In this document: in pieces, positions 57,130 to 64,000 of the stretch | How the letters are laid out: every line of letters begins with the position of its first letter | Numbering within the stretch: position 1 is the first letter of the stretch | Source: Sphingomonas sp. So64.6b | Lineage (GTDB): Bacteria > Pseudomonadota > Alphaproteobacteria > Sphingomonadales > Sphingomonadaceae | Assembly (NCBI RefSeq): GCF_014171475.1 | Contig: NZ_CP048817.1 | Span: 3,720,001 to 3,784,000, forward strand | DNA length: 64,000 nucleotides | Reading direction: 5' to 3' | Program-made: the position numbers and the translations under genes | The notes under the pieces: generated by a model | Databases searched by the model: none | Told to the model about the DNA's origin: nothing | Seen by the model: the letters and a program-made list of their open reading frames with translations, nothing else

Positions 57130-57777
57130 ATGATGACGACAATCACTGCTGTGGAACTGATCATCATCGCGATATTCGCGCTGGTCACGATCTTCGGCAT
57201 CTCGTGGGGCATCAAACGCAAACGCGAACGGCTGACGTCTGAAGCGGCGACCAATCAACATCGCGAGGCGATGCTCGGCTCAGTGCCAGATGCCGCCCGT
57301 GCTACGGCGGTGGTTACACCGCCCGTGACCCCTTCGCCACCACCGATCGTTGACGCACCCGTGGTCGTGGCGACACCGCCGCTGGTCGATGAACCTTCAA
57401 GCGTCGGTGACCCGCCGATCGCGGACGAACCGCCAATTGCTGACGAACCAATCGTGGCTGCCGCCGCATTCGACGCCAGCCCGGCGACGCTCGCCGCCGA
57501 CATGGTCGCCAATACGCCAGTGCCCGAACCACTGGCCGGCGATATTACTCAGCTCAAGGGTCTCGGCCCCAAACTTGCCGCACAGCTTGCCGAACTCGGC
57601 ATCACCCGCGTCGATCAGATCGCGGCAATGAGCACGGCGGAGATCGAGGAACTCGATGCGAAGCTTGGCGCATTCAAGGGCCGTATCGCCCGGGATCGTT
57701 GGGTCGAGCAGGCAAAGCTGCTGAGTGCCGGAGACCGTGCTGCCTATGAAGCGGAGTTCGGCAAACTCGGCGGATAG
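57130..57777 (+). CDS. Membrane-anchored protein with C-terminal helix-hairpin-helix domain
   Basis: A 215-residue protein. One N-terminal membrane helix (VELIIIAIFALVTIFGISWG) is followed by a low-complexity Pro/Val/Ala/Asp linker (about residues 60-130). The C-terminal domain, DITQLKGLGPKLAAQLAELG and ITRVDQIAAMSTAEIEELDA, is a helix-hairpin-helix pair like that in NuoE-associated and many sphingomonad proteins. Its target is unknown. Either of two adjacent ATGs may be used (57130 or 57133). It converges with the frameshifted gene and overlaps it by 34 bp. Confidence 0.7.
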   Translation: MMTTITAVELIIIAIFALVTIFGISWGIKRKRERLTSEAATNQHREAMLGSVPDAARATAVVTPPVTPSPPPIVDAPVVVATPPLVDEPSSVGDPPIADEPPIADEPIVAAAAFDASPATLAADMVANTPVPEPLAGDITQLKGLGPKLAAQLAELGITRVDQIAAMSTAEIEELDAKLGAFKGRIARDRWVEQAKLLSAGDRAAYEAEFGKLGG

Positions 57778-58289
57778 GGTGACGGATCCGGCGCATATCG
57801 GTCGAACGCGGCGACCAGTTCCTCGAAGCGGCGATCGGTGCCGGATACGCTGATCGCAATATCGCCGAAGCCCATCGCCCTGTTGACCCCGGCGAGCTTG
57901 CCCAGCGTATGGCTCGATGGATAGAGCACCGGATCGAACAGCCATGGGGCAAGCAGGTGCTGGCTGCGTAGCGCCATCGCCTCGGCGCGCTCGATCGCCG
58001 GCCAGGGGATGCGCTCATCGGACCAGCGCCGCCACAGGATGCCCCCGCGCGTCGATCTCCAGCACCGGGCCGGTACGCAGCAGCTGGCGCGCGCCGACCA
58101 GTCCGCATGCCCCGAAGAACAAGGCGCCAAGCCAGCCGGTGACCAGTGCCAGTGGATCGGTCAGGCCCTTGGTCTGCATGATGATGATGATGATGATGAT
58201 GACGATGGCGGCAACGACAAAGCCGAGCGCGCCCAGCACCTCAGGCCGGAACGCCAGCGCGAGACATGAGCGACGAAACCGCCGTCCAT
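57744..58289 (-). pseudogene. Frameshifted STM3941-family-like membrane protein gene
   Basis: Two minus-strand frames carry parts of one product. The upstream frame gives VLGALGFVVAAIV, an Ile run, and LLRTGPVLEIDARG. The next frame gives ILWRRWSDERIPWPAIERA through FEELVAAFDRYAPD to the stop at 57744. They join at a run of five C on the plus strand (58042-58046); removing one base would fuse them. A second shift of one base near 58244 would link an N-terminus starting at ATG 58289 (MDGGFVAHVSRWRSGL), 1 nt past the corC-type stop. Sequencing error and true inactivation cannot be told apart here. Confidence 0.7.
58178..58200. repeat. ATG/ATC trinucleotide microsatellite
   Basis: Nearly eight tandem ATG units on the plus strand (ATC on the minus strand), encoding a run of Ile in the membrane segment of the frameshifted gene. 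Confidence 0.9.
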
Positions 58290-58290
58290 T

Positions 58291-59604
58291 TCAGCCCTTC
58301 TTCTTCACCACGCTGACGAGCAATTTGTCGATCCGCCGGCCGTCGAGATCGACCACCTCGAATTTCCAGCCCTGTTCGACAAAGCTTTCGCCCTCGCCCG
58401 GCAAATGGCGGAACACCGCGAGCGCGAGGCCAGCGACGGTCGCGTAATCGCGGTCCTCGGGCAGGTCGATGCCGAGCCGTTCGGCCAGCGCGTCGGCCGC
58501 CATCTGCCCGGCGACGAGCAGCGACCCGTCGTCGCGTTCGACCACTGAGGGACTGTCGTCCGGATCGGTGTCCGAGGCGAACTCGCCGGCGATCGCGGCG
58601 AGCAGGTCGGCCGGCGTGACGATGCCTTCGAAATGACCATATTCGTCGTGCAGCAGCGCCATCGGCACCTCGGCCTCGCGGAGCGCGATCAGCGCATCCA
58701 TCGCATCGAGCTGATCGAGCACGACCGGCGCCTGGCGCATCAGCGCGCGCAGATCGAGCGGGGCGCCACTGAGCAATGCGATCGCCACGTCGCGCGCCTG
58801 AACCACGCCGATCACCGCATCGACCGATCCTTCGGCGACCGGCAAGCGGCTGTGCGATGCCGTCATCAGCGCGGCGCGGATGCCGGCGGAATCGAGCCCG
58901 ACATCGATCCAGTCGATATCGGTGCGCGGCGTCATCACTTCGCGCACCGGACGATCGGCAAGGCGCACCACACCCGATATGATCGAGCGTTCATGCTCCT
59001 CGATCACACCCGATTTCGACGCTTCGGCGACAATCAGATGAAGTTCCTCCGCCGTGACATGGTCCTCGGTCTCACGCTTCATGCCCATCAGCCGGAAGAG
59101 CAGCGCACTGGTCGAATCGAGCAGCCACACGATCGGCGCGGTCCCCCAGGCGAGCCAGCGCATCGGCGCCGCCATGAACGCGGCGATCGGTTCGGGCGCA
59201 CGCAACGCGATCTGTTTGGGCACCAGCTCGCCGACGATCAGCGAGGCATAGGTGGTGAGGGAGATGACCAGCGCAAAGCCGACCGTCGCGGTCGTTTCGG
59301 GCGACAGGCCGAGCCAATGAAGACGTGCCGCGACCGGCTCACCCAGGCTTGCACCCGAATAGGCGCCGGCGAGAATACCGATCAGCGTGATGCCGATCTG
59401 CACTGTCGACAGGAATTTACCGGGATCGGCGGCGAGCAGGATCGCAGCCCGCGCACCGCGCTTGCCGCTGCGCGCCATCGCTTCGAGCCGCGCCTTGCGC
59501 GACGAGACGATCGCCAGCTCCGACATCGCGAAGACGCCGTTCAACGAGACCAGCGCGAAGATGATCGCGACGTCGATCCAGGGAAAGGGGGGAAGCGGTG
59601 CCAT
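58291..59604 (-). CDS. CNNM/CBS/CorC_HlyC domain membrane protein (hemolysin C-like)
   Basis: A 437-residue protein with a CNNM membrane domain of four helices (residues 1-190), a tandem CBS pair (about 205-330: REVMTPRTDIDWID, ASHSRLPVAEGSVDAVIGVV) and a C-terminal CorC_HlyC domain (about 345-430: DDGSLLVAGQMAADALAERL). Relatives CorC/YtfL/MpfA act in magnesium or other cation efflux. ATG 59604 has AGGAG 5 nt upstream. The C-terminus KKKG ends 2 nt before the downstream STM3941-like ATG, so they are probably coupled. The cation cannot be assigned. Confidence 0.88.
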   Translation of the reverse strand: MAPLPPFPWIDVAIIFALVSLNGVFAMSELAIVSSRKARLEAMARSGKRGARAAILLAADPGKFLSTVQIGITLIGILAGAYSGASLGEPVAARLHWLGLSPETTATVGFALVISLTTYASLIVGELVPKQIALRAPEPIAAFMAAPMRWLAWGTAPIVWLLDSTSALLFRLMGMKRETEDHVTAEELHLIVAEASKSGVIEEHERSIISGVVRLADRPVREVMTPRTDIDWIDVGLDSAGIRAALMTASHSRLPVAEGSVDAVIGVVQARDVAIALLSGAPLDLRALMRQAPVVLDQLDAMDALIALREAEVPMALLHDEYGHFEGIVTPADLLAAIAGEFASDTDPDDSPSVVERDDGSLLVAGQMAADALAERLGIDLPEDRDYATVAGLALAVFRHLPGEGESFVEQGWKFEVVDLDGRRIDKLLVSVVKKKG

Positions 59605-59677
59605 GACGCTCCTGACCCTTTGGCGCGAATCTGTCGGTTTCACAACAGCGCGATCATCTTTCATTCAAATCGGATGC

Positions 59678-59704
59678 GGAACAATCGCGCGACGAGACGA
59701 GTTA
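59678..59704 (+). promoter_or_regulatory. Possible EcfG (general stress response) promoter upstream of the OmpA lipoprotein gene
   Basis: GGAAC at 59678 is followed after 17 nt by AGTTA at 59700, close to the GGAAC-N16/17-CGTT pattern of alphaproteobacterial EcfG sigma factors. It is 63 bp before the start codon. Confidence 0.4.
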
Positions 59705-59766
59705 TTGTGACCGTTCAGTCGCTCCGCACCGATGGTTCGGGGGATGAATCCAAGGGAGAATTTCAA

Positions 59767-60441
59767 GTGATCAAATCCAGGCTGTTGCTCGGTGCAACGC
59801 TCGCCGCGCTGGTCGCCACCAGCGCCTGCACGACCGATCCGGAAACTGGCGAGCGCCGCATGTCCAAGGCAGCGATCGGCGGCATCGGCGGCGCGCTGGG
59901 CGGCTATCTGCTTGGCGATCTGGTCGGCGGGCGCAACGACCGGACCGAGAAGATCGTCGGCGCCGGCATCGGCGGCCTCGCCGGCGCTGGCATCGGCGCC
60001 TATATGGACAAACAGGAACGCGAGATGCGCGCGCGCACTGCGGGTACCGACGTCCAGGTCATCCGCCAGGGCGACGATTTGATCCTCAACATTCCGTCGG
60101 GAATCAACTTCGCCACCGACAGCGCGGCGGTCGCACCGACCTTCCAGCGCACGCTCGATCAGGTCGGCCAGGTACTCGGCCAGTATAACCGGACCTATGT
60201 CGATGTGTACGGCCATACCGATTCGACCGGCAGCGATGCATATAACCAAAGCCTGTCGGAACGCCGCGCTGTGTCGGTTGCCGACTATCTGTCGAGCCGC
60301 GGCGTCCAGTCGGCGCGCATCGGGACGCGTGGCTTTGGCGAATCGCAGCCGATCGCATCGAACGACACGGAGGAAGGCCGCGCCGCCAACCGCCGGGTCG
60401 AAATCAAGATCGTGCCGATCCCGGAGAGCGATCTGCGCTAA
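59767..60441 (+). CDS. OmpA-family lipoprotein with glycine-zipper
   Basis: A 224-residue outer-membrane lipoprotein: signal KSRLLLGATLAALVATSA with lipobox Cys, a glycine-zipper stretch (AIGGIGGALGGYLLGDLVGG) and an OmpA peptidoglycan-binding domain (FATDSAAVAPTFQ, VYGHTDSTGSDAYNQSLSE, RGFGESQPIASN) with the Asp and Arg that contact diaminopimelate. This is the YiaD-like plan. The start is GTG 59767 after GGGAGAATTTCAA. A hairpin terminator follows at 60461, and tadA converges. Confidence 0.85.
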   Translation: MIKSRLLLGATLAALVATSACTTDPETGERRMSKAAIGGIGGALGGYLLGDLVGGRNDRTEKIVGAGIGGLAGAGIGAYMDKQEREMRARTAGTDVQVIRQGDDLILNIPSGINFATDSAAVAPTFQRTLDQVGQVLGQYNRTYVDVYGHTDSTGSDAYNQSLSERRAVSVADYLSSRGVQSARIGTRGFGESQPIASNDTEEGRAANRRVEIKIVPIPESDLR

Positions 60442-60460
60442 CCGGTGTTCCTGTCCGACT

Positions 60461-60497
60461 GCAAAGGCGGCGTTGCGAAAGCAGCGCCGCCTTTTGC
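60461..60497. terminator. Bidirectional terminator between OmpA lipoprotein and tadA
   Basis: GCAAAGGCGGCG (60461-60472) pairs with CGCCGCCTTTTGC (60485-60497), with one bulged base. It carries TTTTGC on the plus side and its complement on the other, so it can serve both genes; it ends at the tadA stop. Confidence 0.7.
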
Positions 60498-60947
60498 TTA
60501 TCGCCGCACGGCAAAGAAATCCCTGAGCAGCGCCGCCGCTTCGTCTTCGCCGATCCCGGCATAGATTTCCGGGCGGTGATGGCAGGTCGGCTGGGCGAAG
60601 AAGCGCGGGCCATGGGCAACCGCGCCGCCCTTCACGTCTTCCGCACCATAATAGAGCCGGGCGATTCGCGCATGGGCGATCGCGCCGGCGCACATCGCGC
60701 AAGGCTCCAGCGTGACCCACAGGTCGCATTCCTCGAGACGGTCCGTACCAAGTGCCTCGGCGGCGGCGCGAATCGCGCGGATCTCGGCATGAGCGGTGGG
60801 ATCGTGGAGCGTGCGCGGAGCATTGGCCGCGATGGCGATGATCTGACCAGCATGGACCACCACAGCACCGACTGGCACCTCGCCATCGGCCGCCGCGGCA
60901 TGGGCGGCATCGAGCGCGGCGCGCATCGGAGCAGGCATCGGAAACAT
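60498..60947 (-). CDS. tadA: tRNA(Arg) adenosine-34 deaminase
   Basis: A 149-residue zinc deaminase that makes inosine at the wobble position of tRNA-Arg(ACG). The catalytic motif THAEI (Glu as proton shuttle) and the zinc pair PCAMCAGAI are intact, with VPVGAVVV before and RLYYGAEDVKGGAV after. ATG 60947 opens MFPMPAPMRAALDAA; longer starts give no homology. It converges with the OmpA gene. Confidence 0.93.
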   Translation of the reverse strand: MFPMPAPMRAALDAAHAAAADGEVPVGAVVVHAGQIIAIAANAPRTLHDPTAHAEIRAIRAAAEALGTDRLEECDLWVTLEPCAMCAGAIAHARIARLYYGAEDVKGGAVAHGPRFFAQPTCHHRPEIYAGIGEDEAAALLRDFFAVRR

Positions 60948-61044
60948 TATACAGCTATGCCTGCCCGCAGCGGCCCGGGCCAGCCCCGGGCCGCCGTTGG
61001 AGTCTATTGGCAACTCGCGAGAGCGCGGGTTTCCAAACAGTCTC

Positions 61045-61326
61045 TTATTGGGCGGGCGCGGCGCTGTTGCTCGATGGCGTGTTCATCTTCACCGTGGGCA
61101 CGGTGATCGTCTTTTGCGTGGTGCCAACGGTCGGCACCTCGATCGTCTTGTTTTCGGTACCGACCGAGATCGTCGCCATGTCGGCCTTGACCTTGGGCGC
61201 GGAGCCGCCTTCGAGCTTGACGGTGGGCAGAGATCCGGCCGTCCCGTTGAACGTCAGCAGGCCGAACGACATGAGGCCGACGACGACGAGAGCGGCGAGG
61301 CCGATTAGAACGAGTAGGGCGCGCAT
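61045..61326 (-). CDS. Small single-span membrane protein
   Basis: A 93-residue protein: one N-terminal helix ([20 protein letters not shown]) and a mature part with the repeated motif [18 protein letters not shown], followed by [13 protein letters not shown]. The two VPTV units suggest a short beta repeat. I do not recognise a family, and the role is unknown. ATG 61326 is chosen because GGAGA lies about 8 nt upstream; another ATG six bases earlier lies right on it. It is divergent from rpmB. Confidence 0.6.
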   Translation of the reverse strand: MRALLVLIGLAALVVVGLMSFGLLTFNGTAGSLPTVKLEGGSAPKVKADMATISVGTENKTIEVPTVGTTQKTITVPTVKMNTPSSNSAAPAQ

Positions 61327-61415
61327 ATACATTCTCCAGATCGACAAAATCGAATCGTTACCGTAACCAAACGCCACAGCAGCGCGGTTGGTTGCACGGG
61401 AATAGCCTGAATCGG

Positions 61416-61444
61416 TTGACGCCCTGTCCCGTCTCGGGTATCCG
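61416..61444 (+). promoter_or_regulatory. Possible sigma-70 promoter of rpmB
   Basis: TTGACG at 61416 and TATCCG at 61439 are 17 nt apart, 56 bp before the rpmB start codon. The leader holds a GGGCC/GGCCC hairpin. Confidence 0.35.
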
Positions 61445-61499
61445 CGCCGCCTTCATGGGATTACCGGGCCGTCATGGCCCTGACCTTCAGGATACGATC

Positions 61500-61796
61500 A
61501 TGTCGCGGATTTGCGAGCTGACCGGCAAGGGCCGGCTGGTAGGAAACAATGTTTCCCACGCCAACAACAAGACCAAGCGCACCTTTCTGCCGAATCTGCA
61601 GAATGTGACTTTGATGTCGGACGCACTGGGCACCAGCGTGAAGCTGCGCGTCTCGACCCATGGTCTGCGTTCGGTGGAACATGTCGGCGGGCTCGACAAC
61701 TGGCTGGTCAAGACCACCGACGACAAGCTGTCGCTGCGTGCACGCCGCCTGAAGCGCGACGTTCGCAAGAAGCTCTCCACGGCAGTCGCCGCCTGA
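61500..61796 (+). CDS. rpmB: Ribosomal protein bL28
   Basis: A 98-residue basic protein of the 50S subunit. [20 protein letters not shown] and [15 protein letters not shown] are the family signature, and the C-terminal [16 protein letters not shown] is highly basic. ATG 61500 gives the conserved N-terminus; an upstream in-frame opening does not. The gene stands alone and is followed within 12 bp by the second copy of the three-hairpin repeat. Confidence 0.96.
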   Translation: MSRICELTGKGRLVGNNVSHANNKTKRTFLPNLQNVTLMSDALGTSVKLRVSTHGLRSVEHVGGLDNWLVKTTDDKLSLRARRLKRDVRKKLSTAVAA

Positions 61797-61808
61797 CACT
61801 TTAGTTTG

Positions 61809-61942
61809 CAAATGCGTTGTTGACGCATTTGGGACGGTGCCAGCCCGCTCCCCTCCCGGCCACCCATCCAGGATATTCTGTGGGTGGCCGGGAGGGGAGT
61901 GGGCTGGCGCCGTCTTGAAATTCGCTCTTTCGCGAATTTCAA
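61809..61942. repeat. Three-hairpin palindromic repeat (copy 2)
   Basis: The left hairpin is CAAATGCGT (61809-61817) with ACGCATTTG (61823-61831). The middle inverted repeat has 33-nt arms (61834-61866 and 61881-61913) matching in 31 positions with a 14-nt loop. The right hairpin is TTGAAATTCGC (61915-61925) with GCGAATTTCAA (61932-61942). The plan and the flanks match the copy at 7063-7279. It may also act as the rpmB terminator. Confidence 0.85.
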
Positions 61943-61948
61943 CAAGCC

Positions 61949-62929
61949 TTAGGCGCCTGGTTCCAGTTTGAACTTGAGTAACAACGTGCGTTCCAGCACG
62001 AACTGGTTATCGTCCGAGACGATCCAGATTATCGTGTCGCGCCCCTCGCGCGTGACCGCGACCCCCTCATAATTGTCGTGCAGCAGCGGCGCCGCGAGCG
62101 TCGCGATTTCACGCCCGCGCACCATCGCGCCAGGCCGGATTTTCCGCTGGTCGACGATCGTCAGCTTGGCGGCGAAATCGAACGGCAGCGCGAATCGGCG
62201 GTTGAGGATCAGCAGCCGGCCATCGGGCAGCAATGTCGCATCGCTCGGATCATACCCTTCGGGCGGCAAATAGCCGAAGCGGAAGCCGGACCGCGGATGG
62301 CTGACCGGATCGCCGACGAATCGGAGCGCCGCCCGGCCTTTGCCCCTTGGCCCCTTGCTCGTCTCGGCAATGACGATCATGCCGCCGTCCGTGGTGCGCA
62401 CCATCGTCTCGGGTCCGCCATTATCGTTCCAGCGGTGCATCGCCGGCGGGGCGACATGGCCAAGCACCCTGGTCAGCGACGAATCATAACGCCAGATCGC
62501 ATTGGCCCGCTCGAAGCCGACCCAGACATCGCCGTTTGCCGGGTCGGCGGTCAGCGATTCGCTGTCACGATCGCTTTTCTGCCAGCCGTTGCCGGGGCCG
62601 TCGGGTAATTCGGCGAAATGCGGGTCGCGGACGCGGCCGTAAGTGTCCATCGCGAACCGGACGATATTGCCGCCATCGCTGAGCAGGGTGAAGCGGTCGC
62701 CCTGTACCTGCATTGCGGAGAAGCCACCAAAAGTGCGGTCCGGGCTGCTGAGCTGCACACCGCCGAGCCAGTAGAGCTTGCCGACGCGGCGCCGTGCCGG
62801 ATCGTCGGGATCGAGCGCCACCCGGGTCGATTCGATCCGTGCGGTGCGGCCGAGCAGATCGAGGCGCTTGGGACCGCTCCAGGACGGCACCAGCAGCAGG
62901 ACGAGCAGGATCGACAGCAGGATGCGCAC
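61949..62929 (-). CDS. Esterase-like activity of phytase family protein
   Basis: A 326-residue exported protein: signal or anchor ILLSILLVLLLVPSW, then a beta-propeller-like domain with VGKLYWLGGVQLSSPD, FGGFSAMQVQGDRFTLLSDGG, SESLTADPANGDVWVGFE and a C-terminal LHDNYEGVAVTREG with WIVSDDNQF. These blocks are those of the phytase-esterase-like propeller family, whose activity is uncertain. The start is GTG 62929 with GAGGGG upstream. It stands alone, converging with rpmB across the repeat. Confidence 0.82.
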   Translation of the reverse strand: MRILLSILLVLLLVPSWSGPKRLDLLGRTARIESTRVALDPDDPARRRVGKLYWLGGVQLSSPDRTFGGFSAMQVQGDRFTLLSDGGNIVRFAMDTYGRVRDPHFAELPDGPGNGWQKSDRDSESLTADPANGDVWVGFERANAIWRYDSSLTRVLGHVAPPAMHRWNDNGGPETMVRTTDGGMIVIAETSKGPRGKGRAALRFVGDPVSHPRSGFRFGYLPPEGYDPSDATLLPDGRLLILNRRFALPFDFAAKLTIVDQRKIRPGAMVRGREIATLAAPLLHDNYEGVAVTREGRDTIIWIVSDDNQFVLERTLLLKFKLEPGA

Positions 62930-63129
62930 GCGCCCCTCATAACCGCGAACGGCGCGCCGGCCAGCGGCGTTTGCCGGAAAATGGAACGGGCCGGAATAGA
63001 AGGGGGCGAGATGAACCGGCGATAACGGACGCATTCAGACACCGGTCAATGCGACTCGCCTAGAAGAAGTGCATCGACGGCGATCAGCAAATCCCGTCGC
63101 CACGAAATTCGAGACGAAGGAGACCGATC

Positions 63130-63522
63130 ATGTTCAAGAAATTCACACTCGCCGCCGTCGCGCTCGCCATGGGCACCACCGCACTGGTTTCCGCGACCCC
63201 GGCCTCGGCTCAGCGCTATGATCGCTACAGCGATCGTTACGATCGTAACGACGACCGTGGCTATCGTGATTATCGCCGCGATGATCGCCGTTACTACAAC
63301 GACAATCGCCGCAACTATCGCGACAACCGCCGCTATCGCAATAACCGTTGCGACAATGGTACCGGCGGCACGATCGTCGGCGCGATCGCCGGTGGCCTGC
63401 TTGGTCACGAAATCGCCGGTCGCCGCGGTGACCAGACGCTTGGTGCCGTGCTCGGCGCCGGTGCGGGCGCCCTGGCCGGCCGTGCGATCGATCGTTCGGA
63501 TAACCCCCGTTACTGCCGCTGA
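63130..63522 (+). CDS. Glycine-zipper 2TM-domain secreted protein
   Basis: A 130-residue protein: signal peptide (KKFTLAAVALAMGTTALVSA, cleavage ASA-Q), then a strongly Tyr/Arg/Asp/Asn-rich low-complexity stretch (about residues 29-75, with repeated DNRRNYRDNRRYR-like units). A glycine-zipper domain (GGTIVGAIAGGLLGHEIAG, LGAVLGAGAGALAGRAI) follows. Such proteins sit in the envelope with no known biochemical role. ATG 63130 has GAAGGAGACC upstream. A strong terminator follows at 63571. Confidence 0.85.
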   Translation: MFKKFTLAAVALAMGTTALVSATPASAQRYDRYSDRYDRNDDRGYRDYRRDDRRYYNDNRRNYRDNRRYRNNRCDNGTGGTIVGAIAGGLLGHEIAGRRGDQTLGAVLGAGAGALAGRAIDRSDNPRYCR

Positions 63523-63570
63523 TAGCTCCCCGGTAGTAAGCTTGGCCCTCCGGTAGCGTATCGAGGGTCA

Positions 63571-63605
63571 GGGCCGGCTCCCGCAAGGGGGCCGGCCCTT
63601 CGTTT
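63571..63605 (+). terminator. Rho-independent terminator of the glycine-zipper gene
   Basis: GGGCCGGCTCCC pairs with GGGGGCCGGCCC (one mismatch) around a GCAA tetraloop, followed by TTCGTTT. It lies 48 bp past the stop codon. Confidence 0.8.
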
Positions 63606-63654
63606 GGCAAAGCGCGGCTACGCCCGCGCGGTGCGCAAAGCGCAACGCCCAAAC

Positions 63655-63865
63655 CGGCCGGCGGGCGCTTCAGCGACCCGACCGACGGCGGCTTTGCCGC
63701 TGGCTTCGACCCTACCCACCGCTCGTTCCGAGCGAAGTCGAGAAACAAGTAGGCGCTGCGCTCAGTTTCTCGACTTCGCTCGAAACGAACGGTGAGCGCT
63801 ACGGGTTTGGTAAGGCCGGCGGCAAAGCCGCCGTCGGACGGGTTGGCTCTGCCACCCGCCGGCCG
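63655..63865. repeat. Nested long inverted repeat before the truncated reductase gene
   Basis: The outer arms are 63655-63700 and 63819-63865, with CGGCCGGCGGG and a 25-nt block (63676-63700 / 63819-63843, one mismatch). The inner arms are 63724-63746 and 63765-63787, 23 nt with one mismatch and containing the motif CTCGACTTCGCTCG. Together with the terminator at 63571 and short flanks it fills the 400-bp gap 63523-63921, in which I see no gene. Confidence 0.8.
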
Positions 63866-63921
63866 TGCCGGGTGATGCTCGCTTTCCGAGCACCGGCGGC
63901 ACGCAGTGCCGCCTTCACCCG

Positions 63922-64000
63922 TCAGTACATATGCTGCCCGCCATTAATCGACAGCGTCGACCCGGTCACGAACCCGCCTTCTTCCGAGCACAGGAACGCA
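63922..64000 (-). CDS. C-terminus of a short-chain dehydrogenase, acetoacetyl-CoA reductase (PhaB)-like
   Basis: Only the last 25 codons are in view; the frame continues past base 64000. They read AFLCSEEGGFVTGSTLSIN then GGQHMY and a TGA stop at 63922. This is the C-terminal motif of short-chain dehydrogenases, and the ending GGQHMY is that of PhaB acetoacetyl-CoA reductases, which supply 3-hydroxybutyryl-CoA for polyhydroxybutyrate. Too little is visible to fix the substrate. The Rossmann motif and catalytic Tyr lie outside the window. Confidence 0.7.
   Translation of the reverse strand, partial: AFLCSEEGGFVTGSTLSINGGQHMY

Noticed and set aside
58633..59766. Long plus-strand N-terminal extension of the OmpA lipoprotein
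   Set aside because: The extension is antisense to the CorC-like gene; the lipoprotein signal and ribosome-binding site place the start at GTG 59767.

Overview
The window reads as a chromosomal segment of a GC-rich alphaproteobacterium of the order Sphingomonadales, most like Sphingomonas. The basis is the codon usage, several TonB-dependent receptors, small families typical of the group (GapR/DUF2312, DUF1244, DUF2093, YkgO-type bL36), the alphaproteobacterial yebC-ruvCAB and cpoB-tilS-ftsH orders, and REP-like palindromes typical of sphingomonads. Nearly all of it is dense, ordinary core chromosome. I see no prophage, insertion sequence, CRISPR array, tRNA or rRNA.

Layout. Bases 1-2.9 kb: a truncated DJ-1/PfpI gene, two membrane proteins and a small secreted protein. 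2.9-9.9 kb (all minus strand): proA, an unknown small gene, nadD, rsfS, a structured repeat, rlmH, an EnvC-like LytM protein, ctpA, a DsbB-like protein and coq7, many coupled by 1-4 nt overlaps. 10-24.7 kb: a DUF3667 protein, then (minus) gapR, yebC, ruvC, ruvA, ruvB, ptsP, rodZ-like, cpoB, tilS and ftsH with small secreted proteins between them. This resembles the classical alphaproteobacterial ruv-tol-pal-tilS-ftsH block, but tolQRAB-pal are missing. 24.7-33.3 kb: an amidohydrolase, DUF1244, pyk, a HAD phosphatase, ykgO, a DUF4136 lipoprotein, an M14 peptidase, gpmA and purEK. 33.3-41.2 kb (minus): a TonB receptor, a penicillin-acylase-type hydrolase, an M16 metallopeptidase and a small beta-rich protein. 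41.5-44 kb: clpB.

44.1-52.4 kb (minus) is the most interesting part. A 1047-residue TonB-dependent receptor is followed, after a strong terminator, by three tightly coupled genes. Their products are a TPR-sulfotransferase, a TPR-aspartyl/asparaginyl beta-hydroxylase and a TPR-2OG-Fe(II) oxygenase. A small four-cysteine secreted protein follows them. The arrangement suggests hydroxylation and sulfation of one shared target, possibly a polypeptide, linked to outer-membrane transport.

52.6-64 kb: an M23 lipoprotein, DUF2093, xseA and purD (head to head with overlapping start codons), a helix-hairpin-helix membrane protein, a frameshifted STM3941-like gene, a CorC/HlyC transporter-like protein, an OmpA-family lipoprotein, tadA, rpmB, an esterase-like/phytase-family protein, a glycine-zipper protein and the 3' end of a PhaB-like reductase. 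Three unrelated families of palindromic intergenic repeats occur in the window.
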